From Imbroritus primus (GTDB taxonomy: Bacteria; Pseudomonadota; Gammaproteobacteria; Burkholderiales; Burkholderiaceae), in assembly GCA_000272025.2 (NCBI GenBank), contig AKCV02000024.1, positions 1 to 51,952 on the forward strand: a stretch of 51,952 bases of DNA. Reading direction: 5' to 3'. Positions 15,302 to 22,105 of this stretch are shown here, in pieces. The notes below the pieces were generated by a model. It saw nothing but the letters and a program-made list of their open reading frames with translations. It was not told where the DNA came from and ran no database searches. Every line of letters starts with the position of its first letter. Position 1 is the stretch's first letter. The translations under genes were made by a program, and so were the position numbers.

Positions 15302-18300
15302 CTACGTGCCCGCCACGGCCCGCACCTTGCACAGATGCAGCTTCAGGTTGCTTTGCTGCGAGGCCGGGTCGAGCTTGCCCTCGGTCAGCATATTGACCGA
15401 GGCGGCAGGATGAAACGGTTGCGTCTGGTCCCAGCCGATTGGCACGAACACGCTTTCGCGGCGGATGCCGGTGGTCACCCAGGCACGCGCCTCGACGCTG
15501 CCGCGCGGCGTGTCGATGCGCACGCGTTCGCCGTCGCGCACGCCGATGGCGGCAGCCTTGTCCGGATGCATCTGGCAATACAGTTCCGGCCACATTTCCT
15601 GCGCTTGCCAGAAGTAGTGTGTCCATGAATGAAAATGCGGGGCCGCCGGGCGGCCGGTGACCAGTTCCGTGTCATAGCCCGCATCGCGCAGGCACGTGCC
15701 CGGCGTGCCGCTGTCGTCCGGCTGGGCGATATCGACTACCGGGGCCAGCGCCGGTGCATGGAAGAACGGCGAGGTCGTAATTTCGCCATCGCCGTCCGTG
15801 AGGCAGCCGGCTGGCAGCCACGGTAGCGGCACCAGCTGCTCGGCCTCGGTATAGAACTCCGGCAGCGCCGACAGGCCGAGCGCGCGGAATTTGGCTTCGA
15901 GTGACTCGGTCCAGAACTCCAGCTTGCCACTCGGCGTGGGAAAGCGCTTGCCGGCTGGTTGGCCGAACGCCGTGCTGCCGTCGAGATAGAGCGTGCCGGC
16001 TTCGGGCGCATCCTCGTGTGCCACTGGCGTGCGCACCCAGCGATGCGGCAGGCCGCGCAGCCGCTTGAGCGTTGCACCGTGCAGATCAGGCGTGGCCGGG
16101 CGGAACACTTCATCCCAGAACGTGCCCGGATCCTTGTAGCGTTCCTGCAGGACATCGTCGTAGCCGAGCCGCTTGCCCAGCTCGATCCAGAACCAGTGGT
16201 CAGAGCGTGCCTCGCCCGGCGGTTCGATCAGCTTGTCGTTCCACACGATGCGCCGGTCTTCCGAGAGCCGGCTGATGCCGCCTTTCTCGATGCCGGTGGC
16301 GGCGGGCAGTACGTAATCGGCCAGCGCCGAGGTCGCGTTCTGGAACAGTTCGACATGCACGATCAAGTCCAGCGCTTCCAGTGCCTCGCGCACCTTCGCG
16401 CCGCCCGGCCATTGCGCTGCCGGGTTGTTGCCGGTGATCAGCGCGCGGATCGGATACGGCTGGGCGTGCAGCATCCCGTCGAGCCAGGCCACCGGGCTGC
16501 GGCCCATTGCCGGGCGCGTCATCGTCGCGCGCCGTGCGTCGGGCACCGGCACCGTCTGCCAGTCGGGTTCGGCGGCCACGTTGAAATAACCGCCGCCCTT
16601 GCGTCCCCAGTTGCCGGTGATGGCCGCCAGGAACATCAGCACGCGATTGGTCTGCAGGCTGTTGCTGTGCTGGTTAACGCCACGGCTTGCATAGATCATG
16701 CAACCGTCGGCCGTTGCGATTTCTGCCGCCAGTGCGCGGATTCTCGCGGCATCCAGCCCGGTGACGGCGGCAGCCCATTCCGGCGAGTACCCCAGCGTCA
16801 GGATGGATTCGCGCCAGCGCTCCCAACCAAGCACCCAGTCAGCACAGAAGGCAGCGTCATGCTGGTTGGTGACGAAGATCTCGTGGATCAGCGCGAGCCC
16901 CAGCGCCATGTCGGTGCCGGGGCGGATCGGCAGCCACACATCGGCCTTGCTGGCGGTCGGCGTGAGGCGCGGATCGGCCACGACCAGTCGGGCGCCATTG
17001 CGCAGCCGCCAGTCGTTGAGCATGCCGAAATTCACCGGCCGCGTTTCGGCCTGGTTGTCGCCGAAGTACACATACAGCTGCGCACTGCCGATGTCGTCGG
17101 GCGTATAGATATTGCCGAGATTGGTCGAACCGAGCGTGAGCTCGAGCGCTACCACCTTGCCGGCATCGCACAGCGGCTCGGTCGTCAGCACATTGGGCGT
17201 GCCCCAGAGCTGCGCGAACAGGCGCATGTATCCCATGATGTTGAGTACCCCGGTGCGCGTGCCCATGTGGATCGCCAGTGCTTCGCTGCCATGCTGGTCG
17301 CGCACCGCATGCAGCCGCGCGGCGATCTCGTCGAGCGCCTGATCCCAGCCGATGCGCTCGAAGCGTCCGCTGCCGCGCGGTCCCACGCGCTTGAGCGGAT
17401 GCGTGAGACGCCCCCGGTTGCGGTACAGCTGCAAGGTCATCTGCGATTTCGGGCAGATGCGGCCCTGGAACACCGGGTCATCCGTGTTGCCGAGGATGTT
17501 TACGATCTGGCCGTCGCGATGGTGGAATTTCACCGTGCAGCCGTTGAAGCAGATATGGCAGCCGCCGGGCGTAACGCGTTCGGGCGCGGCGCTGTTGTCG
17601 TGGCGGTAGGGGAACGCGGTATCCGTGCCGGAGAGCCGCGCACGCGGACGATGGTCATTCAGGATTGCCGGTTGCAGGGTATGCGCCAGCCGGTCCGGCA
17701 CGCGCGCGGGTGTTATTGCTTCATTGGTTGCAGTGGCGGGTGCAGCTACCGGTATCGCATCCGGCATCATGACCTGCGGCGCGGGTTTGCGGTCGAGATA
17801 CAGCGTTGCCGGTCCCTGCAGGAAATGATCGTGGTCGCGCACCGGCTTACCCTGCGAGGCCGCCGCCTCGAGCAGCGCATCGCGCGCGCCGAAGGTGATG
17901 GCGCGCGTCGGGCACACGCTCGCGCACGCCGGCCCGTCACCGCGTGCCCGGCGTGGGGCGCACAGGTCGCACTTCACCGCGTGGTGGTCCACCGGGTCAT
18001 AGCCCATTGCACCGTACGGGCACGCCAGCACGCATTCCCCGCAACCGGTGCAGCGCGCTTCGTTGACGCTCACTACGCCGGTCACGGGATCCTTGCTCAG
18101 GGCCTTGGGCGCCACCGGGCAGGCGCGCACGCAGGCCGGCCGTTCGCACTGCTGGCAGGTCACGGTCAGGAAGTCGAGCTGCGGCACATCGGGTGCGCCA
18201 AGCCACAGCACCTTGTTGCGATATTCCTGCGGTCCCAGTCCATTGACCTGCTTGCACGCCGCTTCGCAGCTCTTGCAGCCGGTGCAGCGCTCGAGGTCGA

Positions 18301-18322
18301 TGCTCAGTGCCAGTTGCGTCAT
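15302..18322 (-). CDS. Ferredoxin-molybdopterin oxidoreductase fusion (DMSO reductase superfamily)
   Basis: 1006 residues from the ATG at 18322. Residues 1-145 form a DmsB/PhsB-like electron-transfer domain with 16 cysteines in four [4Fe-4S] motifs (13/16/19/23, 56/59/64/68, 91/94/97/101, 118/121/133/137). A linker (150-245) leads to the catalytic subunit: CxxCxxxC...C (255, 258, 262, 290) for the fifth [4Fe-4S] cluster, and Cys385 in EPLCDAGK at the expected place of the Mo-bis-MGD ligand. The C-terminal molybdopterin-dinucleotide domain has GYDTELVTGRPAAPHFHSWT. No Tat or Sec signal is visible, so it should act in the cytoplasm. The start overlaps the stop of the upstream membrane protein gene (ATGA), so the two are coupled. 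Alpha and beta subunits are normally separate polypeptides. The substrate is unknown. Confidence 0.85.
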   Translation of the reverse strand: MTQLALSIDLERCTGCKSCEAACKQVNGLGPQEYRNKVLWLGAPDVPQLDFLTVTCQQCERPACVRACPVAPKALSKDPVTGVVSVNEARCTGCGECVLACPYGAMGYDPVDHHAVKCDLCAPRRARGDGPACASVCPTRAITFGARDALLEAAASQGKPVRDHDHFLQGPATLYLDRKPAPQVMMPDAIPVAAPATATNEAITPARVPDRLAHTLQPAILNDHRPRARLSGTDTAFPYRHDNSAAPERVTPGGCHICFNGCTVKFHHRDGQIVNILGNTDDPVFQGRICPKSQMTLQLYRNRGRLTHPLKRVGPRGSGRFERIGWDQALDEIAARLHAVRDQHGSEALAIHMGTRTGVLNIMGYMRLFAQLWGTPNVLTTEPLCDAGKVVALELTLGSTNLGNIYTPDDIGSAQLYVYFGDNQAETRPVNFGMLNDWRLRNGARLVVADPRLTPTASKADVWLPIRPGTDMALGLALIHEIFVTNQHDAAFCADWVLGWERWRESILTLGYSPEWAAAVTGLDAARIRALAAEIATADGCMIYASRGVNQHSNSLQTNRVLMFLAAITGNWGRKGGGYFNVAAEPDWQTVPVPDARRATMTRPAMGRSPVAWLDGMLHAQPYPIRALITGNNPAAQWPGGAKVREALEALDLIVHVELFQNATSALADYVLPAATGIEKGGISRLSEDRRIVWNDKLIEPPGEARSDHWFWIELGKRLGYDDVLQERYKDPGTFWDEVFRPATPDLHGATLKRLRGLPHRWVRTPVAHEDAPEAGTLYLDGSTAFGQPAGKRFPTPSGKLEFWTESLEAKFRALGLSALPEFYTEAEQLVPLPWLPAGCLTDGDGEITTSPFFHAPALAPVVDIAQPDDSGTPGTCLRDAGYDTELVTGRPAAPHFHSWTHYFWQAQEMWPELYCQMHPDKAAAIGVRDGERVRIDTPRGSVEARAWVTTGIRRESVFVPIGWDQTQPFHPAASVNMLTEGKLDPASQQSNLKLHLCKVRAVAGT

Positions 18323-19185
18323 TGCCCGCCTCCCCAGGCGGCGAGATGCCACCAGTAGATGGCACGGCCCTTGGCCACATAGCCTGCGAAAAATGTCACC
18401 AGCACGATATGCAGCGCCATGCCGCACAGGAACAGGAACGCCACCGCGAGATGCACGCGCCGCCATAGCGACAACGGCACGCCGGCCGCACGCCGTGCGC
18501 CGACCAGCCGGGCTTCGGCCCCGGCCAGCCGGGCGTAGCGCCATGTCAGCCACGGGTGCCGCAGCGCGTGGCGCAGATTAGGGGAGAACACCGCTTCGCT
18601 GGCCAGTGGATCGAGCCTGGCCAGCAGGGCACGCTTGCGCGCAATGAGATCCGCGAGCGCGGCTCGTCTGGTGGTGAGATCGGCGAGATCAGCGAGATCA
18701 GCGGCATCGGCATTGTGGAAACTGAGCGGCCGCGAACCGAACTGGCGCGCGAAGCGGTTGGCCATGAACAGCCGCGCCAGCGTGCCTTGCAGCGCCAGGA
18801 ACAGCAGCATGGCGACCAATACGCCCGGTGTGGACAGCAACTGCCCACCGCTGGCGTGAAACAGGATCAGCGCCGCGCCGGCCGTGCTGGCCAGCGCATG
18901 CGCCACGAACCAAGCCGGCGGGCGTTCGGTGAGGCCGCCGCGTTTGACCAACGAGAACAGCGCCGGCACGCACAACAGCAGCGCGCCGAGCAGCGCCGCG
19001 CCCTGGCGCAGCGGTGTCCCAGCCATGCGCGGTGCCTGCGCCCCGAGCAGCCGGTAGGCCACAAGTCCCACGAGCATGCCGAGCAGCAGTGCCAGCATGA
19101 CCATCAACGGCCCACGACGCAGACGTGCCGGCGAACGTATGGCGATGGCCGGGGCGGGCGGGGAAGCGGTTGCGGACGATGGCAT
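18319..19185 (-). CDS. Membrane protein with two HX13H motifs, probable diheme cytochrome b partner
   Basis: 288 residues. Predicted membrane helices at about 27-47, 62-80, 92-112, 122-141 and 244-270. His96 and His110 in helix 3 and His245 and His259 in helix 5 are each 13 residues apart, the arrangement that holds two stacked b-hemes in ferric-reductase/NOX and bc1-type cytochromes. A long soluble loop (150-240) contains a heptad-like helix (DLADLADLTTRRAALADL). It would anchor or exchange electrons between the quinone pool and the Fe-S/Mo protein encoded next (4-base ATGA overlap). Heme binding is inferred from spacing; no database family was recognised. Confidence 0.6.
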   Translation of the reverse strand: MPSSATASPPAPAIAIRSPARLRRGPLMVMLALLLGMLVGLVAYRLLGAQAPRMAGTPLRQGAALLGALLLCVPALFSLVKRGGLTERPPAWFVAHALASTAGAALILFHASGGQLLSTPGVLVAMLLFLALQGTLARLFMANRFARQFGSRPLSFHNADAADLADLADLTTRRAALADLIARKRALLARLDPLASEAVFSPNLRHALRHPWLTWRYARLAGAEARLVGARRAAGVPLSLWRRVHLAVAFLFLCGMALHIVLVTFFAGYVAKGRAIYWWHLAAWGGGQ

Positions 19186-19272
19186 GCGGCGCTCTCTGAG
19201 TCTTGTCGCGATGCCGACAGCGTAGCCGAGGGGCCGGAAACGCTATAGAACCAGCAGGTGCCAGGGCATGGA

Positions 19273-19305
19273 TCCACACCTACCCCCGAGGGGATAGCGT
19301 GTGGA
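19273..19305. promoter_or_regulatory. G/C-tract palindrome upstream of the molybdo-enzyme operon
   Basis: Outer arms TCCACAC (19273-19279) and GTGTGGA (19299-19305) enclose TACCCCCGAGGGGATA (19281-19296). The C-tract/G-tract layout resembles CsoR/RcnR/CstR-type or NarL-type operators. It lies 88-120 bases before the membrane protein ATG and directly after the desaturase stop codon, so a terminator hairpin is the alternative, although no U-tract follows. Confidence 0.4.
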
Positions 19306-19308
19306 CCG

Positions 19309-20397
19309 TCAGGCTGCGGCCACGGCCGGTGCCGGCGTACTGGTCGGACGTCCCTGGAAATCGGTCCAGCAGCGCTGGGCGAAGTCATACAGCTTGCAGC
19401 GGCGCGCCGTGTCGAAGTACCAGCGCCACGAAAAGCGCTGCACGATCACGCAGGCGGGCAGGGTCTCGTCGAGCCAGCCCTGCGCCTGTTTCAGCTGGTA
19501 CAGCGGAATCGCCATGCTCACATGGTGCGCGGTGTGCTCCATGATGTGGTGCATCAGCGCGCCGATGCGGAACGGAAAGGTCAGGTGCACGGTGGTCGAG
19601 ACGAACGGATTGGCGGCAGCCCATGCGGCCTTGTCGGCATGCCAGGACACGCGCGGATGCGTGTGGTGCACGTACACCACGAAACCGATCATGGCATTCC
19701 AGAACATAAAAGGCACCACGAAGCCCATCAGCAGCAGGAGCGCCACCGACTGGCCGGTGGCCAGCGCGGCAGCCACCATGCCGCTGATCCACAACAGGCC
19801 GGCGGCCGAGACGAGCAGGTTGTCGCGCAGGAACACGGTACGCTGCGACGGCATGTGGGCCTTGCTCGGGAAGAACATGCGCAGCCACCAGATTTCGATG
19901 AAGTAATACAGCCACGGTCCCCAGCCACTGCGGTAGATGCGTTCGAGCACCTTGCGGGTGGGCGAGAGCGCGGCATATTCCTCACGTGTCTTGGGCGCCC
20001 ATACGAAATCCACGCCCTTGAGATTGGTGTAGCCGTGGTGCACCACGTTGTGGCCGACATCCCACAGGCTGTAGGGCGTGAGCGAAGGCAGGAAGGCGAT
20101 GCGCCCCAGTACCCGGTTCAGGCCGCGGTGCGGTGTCAGGCTCTGGTGGCAGGCATCGTGGCCGATGATGAAGAGGCGGCCGATCACGAAGCCGGCGGCC
20201 AGTGCGCACAGCAGCTTGGCCCACCATGCCTCGAACAGGATGATGCCGGCGAACAGCGCCGCATGCAGTGCCAGGTCGACGCACAGCAGCACAATGGCCA
20301 GCGCGGTGCGCTTGGCCTCGTAGGCTTGCAGATGCTGGCGCAGCACTTTGCGGTGCGGCACCGGGGAAGGATTGGACGAACGGGTCTGGGTCGGCAT
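19309..20397 (-). CDS. Membrane fatty acid desaturase (DesA-like, delta-12/omega-6 type)
   Basis: 362 residues from the ATG at 20397 (a GAG lies just upstream; an extension to 20460 overlaps hemN and is unlikely). Three histidine boxes of the di-iron desaturases are complete: HDACH at 80-84, HNVVHH at 116-121 and HTAHH at 288-292. Membrane helices flank them (about 31-72, 194-243). It introduces a double bond into membrane lipid acyl chains using O2 and an electron donor. The start is five bases after the hemN stop, so it is the second gene of a hemN operon and should share the ANR-type promoter. Regiospecificity is not provable from sequence. Confidence 0.85.
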   Translation of the reverse strand: MPTQTRSSNPSPVPHRKVLRQHLQAYEAKRTALAIVLLCVDLALHAALFAGIILFEAWWAKLLCALAAGFVIGRLFIIGHDACHQSLTPHRGLNRVLGRIAFLPSLTPYSLWDVGHNVVHHGYTNLKGVDFVWAPKTREEYAALSPTRKVLERIYRSGWGPWLYYFIEIWWLRMFFPSKAHMPSQRTVFLRDNLLVSAAGLLWISGMVAAALATGQSVALLLLMGFVVPFMFWNAMIGFVVYVHHTHPRVSWHADKAAWAAANPFVSTTVHLTFPFRIGALMHHIMEHTAHHVSMAIPLYQLKQAQGWLDETLPACVIVQRFSWRWYFDTARRCKLYDFAQRCWTDFQGRPTSTPAPAVAAA

Positions 20398-20402
20398 GGT
20401 AC

Positions 20403-21944
20403 TCACAAGATGCGCGAATAGCGCAGGGGCTGAATCGGGATGGTGCGGGATGTGCCGCACCCCTCAGGGCGACGGTCCGCGCGGTCGTTCGTACGGCCAT
20501 CTGCCACCGGCTCGGCCGCCAGGTAGGCGTCGAAGGCCATGGCCACGCGCCGCACCAGATGGCGCCCCAGCGGAGTGACGCCGATGCGCGTGGCGTCCAC
20601 GGTCACCAGTCCAGCCGCCTGCAGTGGGACGAGCTGTGCCAGCGCGCCAGCATAAGCGTGCTGGAAGTCAATTTGATGACGCGCTTCGAAGGCCGGGATA
20701 TCGAACGTAAAGTGGCACATCAGCGCCTGGATGATCTCGGCGCGCCGATGGTCCTCTTTCGTCAGGTGGTGGCCGCGCAGGACCGGAAAGCGGCGTGCAT
20801 CGAGCGCGGTGTAGTAGTCGTCGAGCGTGCGCACGTTCTGCACGAACGCCTCGCCGGGTTTACCGATGGCGGAGATGCCGAAGGCCAGCAGGTCGGACTG
20901 GGCCTGCGTCGAATAGCCCTGGAAATTGCGGTGCAGCCGGCCTTCAGCTTGTGCACGCGCCAGATCGTCATCAGGCCGCGCGTAATGATCCATGCCGATG
21001 TCGAGATAGCCGGCGGCGGCCAGCCGTTCGCCGGCCAGCAGCATCATGTCGAGCTTTTCGCTGGCAGTCGGCAGAGCATCCTCATCGATGCGGCGCTGCG
21101 GCTTGAACAGGTGCGGCAGGTGCGCGTAGCCGTAGATGGCGATGCGCTCCGGGGCCATGTCGATGACCGTACGCAGCGTCGCGTCGAAACTGGCGAGCGT
21201 CTGCAACGGCAGGCCGCAGATCAGGTCGAGGTTGATCGAGCGGATGCCGTGGCGGCGCGCGGCATCGATCACGGCACGCGTCTGGCTGACCGGCTGCACG
21301 CGGTGGATGGCTTCCTGTACGGCCGGATCGACATCCTGCACGCCCAGGCTGAAGCGGTTGAAGCCGAGTTCCGCCAGCACGGCGACGGTATCGTCCTGCA
21401 CCGCGCGCGGATCGATCTCGATGGCGTACTCGCCGTCTGCCTGCAGATCGAAATACTGGCGTGTGCGCCGCATCAGGTCGCGCATTTCCTCGTGGCTGAG
21501 AAAGGTCGGCGTGCCGCCGCCCCAGTGCAACTGCCCCACAGGCAGGCCGCGCCCGGTGGCCTCGGTCACCAGCGCCATTTCACGGTCGAGATAGCGGATG
21601 TACTTGGCGCTGCGGCCGTGGTCGCGCGTCACCACCTTGTTGCAGCCGCAGTACCAGCACAGGTGTGCGCAAAACGGCAGATGGAAATACAGCGAGAGCG
21701 GCGCGGCGCCTGGAGCTGCTGTGCGCGTCGCCACAGCCCGTAGCTGGCGGATGTAGTCCTCGGCGGTAATGGCTTCGGTAAAGCGGTCCGCGGTGGGATA
21801 GGAGGTGTAGCGTGGCCCGCTGCCGCCGAACCGCTGCAAGGTATCGCGCAGGCGTGCTGCAGCCGCGTCGGCCGGCGCATCGCCAGAGACACAGGGCGCA
21901 GGCGTGGAAGTACCACGGACAGGGATGGTGGAAGCAGGTCGCAT
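20403..21944 (-). CDS. hemN: Oxygen-independent coproporphyrinogen III dehydrogenase HemN
   Basis: 513 residues. The radical-SAM core has Cys92, Cys96 and Cys99 (CxxxCxxC) with the extra Cys101 found in HemN, GGGTP near 148, and the N-terminal GPRYTSYPTADRF stretch specific to coproporphyrinogen dehydrogenases rather than HemW. It makes protoporphyrinogen IX without oxygen for heme synthesis. The C-terminal 25 residues are Arg/Asp-rich and non-conserved. It is transcribed with the desaturase gene. Two FNR/ANR-like boxes lie upstream, fitting induction at low oxygen. Confidence 0.93.
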   Translation of the reverse strand: MRPASTIPVRGTSTPAPCVSGDAPADAAAARLRDTLQRFGGSGPRYTSYPTADRFTEAITAEDYIRQLRAVATRTAAPGAAPLSLYFHLPFCAHLCWYCGCNKVVTRDHGRSAKYIRYLDREMALVTEATGRGLPVGQLHWGGGTPTFLSHEEMRDLMRRTRQYFDLQADGEYAIEIDPRAVQDDTVAVLAELGFNRFSLGVQDVDPAVQEAIHRVQPVSQTRAVIDAARRHGIRSINLDLICGLPLQTLASFDATLRTVIDMAPERIAIYGYAHLPHLFKPQRRIDEDALPTASEKLDMMLLAGERLAAAGYLDIGMDHYARPDDDLARAQAEGRLHRNFQGYSTQAQSDLLAFGISAIGKPGEAFVQNVRTLDDYYTALDARRFPVLRGHHLTKEDHRRAEIIQALMCHFTFDIPAFEARHQIDFQHAYAGALAQLVPLQAAGLVTVDATRIGVTPLGRHLVRRVAMAFDAYLAAEPVADGRTNDRADRRPEGCGTSRTIPIQPLRYSRIL

Positions 21945-21978
21945 GATGGGCTCAGACGCAACAGGAATGATTTCCGTT

Positions 21979-22020
21979 ACCGTACGGCAAGCCCGTGGAG
22001 GACGCCTTGACCAGGATCAA
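21979..22020 (-). promoter_or_regulatory. Class II ANR/FNR promoter of hemN
   Basis: Box TTGAC-CAGG-ATCAA at 22007-22020 (one mismatch to TTGAT-N4-ATCAA). On the minus strand exactly 22 bases separate it from TACGGT (complement of 21979-21984), the spacing expected for an FNR site centred at -41.5 and its -10 hexamer. The implied start is about 30 bases before the hemN ATG. Confidence 0.75.
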
Positions 22021-22043
22021 GCCCGGGGCGGGCCGGGCTTGAT
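22016..22043. repeat. Perfect 11-bp inverted repeat linking the two ANR-like boxes
   Basis: ATCAAGCCCGG (22016-22026) and CCGGGCTTGAT (22033-22043) with GGCGGG between. The arms include one half of each FNR-like box. It could also form a hairpin terminating the PBP-like gene that ends at 22106, although no U-tract follows. Confidence 0.5.
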
Positions 22044-22052
22044 CGTGATCGA
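22039..22052 (-). promoter_or_regulatory. Second ANR/FNR-like box, 32 bp upstream of the first
   Basis: TTGAT-CGTG-ATCGA (one mismatch) at 22039-22052. Centre-to-centre distance to the proximal box is 32 bp, about three helical turns, so two dimers would bind on the same face of the DNA. Confidence 0.6.
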
Positions 22053-22105
22053 TATCCGTGGCGATGCCTGCATCACGTGAGCCATAGCGCCCCGCGCATC
22101 ACACG

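Noticed and set aside
15959-18358. 799-codon plus-strand open frame
   Set aside because: It lies entirely antisense to the molybdopterin oxidoreductase gene, whose cysteine motifs are unmistakable. Its product is low-complexity Arg/Ala/Val-rich, as expected from GC-rich antisense frames.
18323-18553. N-terminal extension of the ferredoxin-molybdoenzyme
   Set aside because: Overlaps the membrane protein gene; the ATG at 18322 forms the ATGA junction and gives the canonical ferredoxin start.
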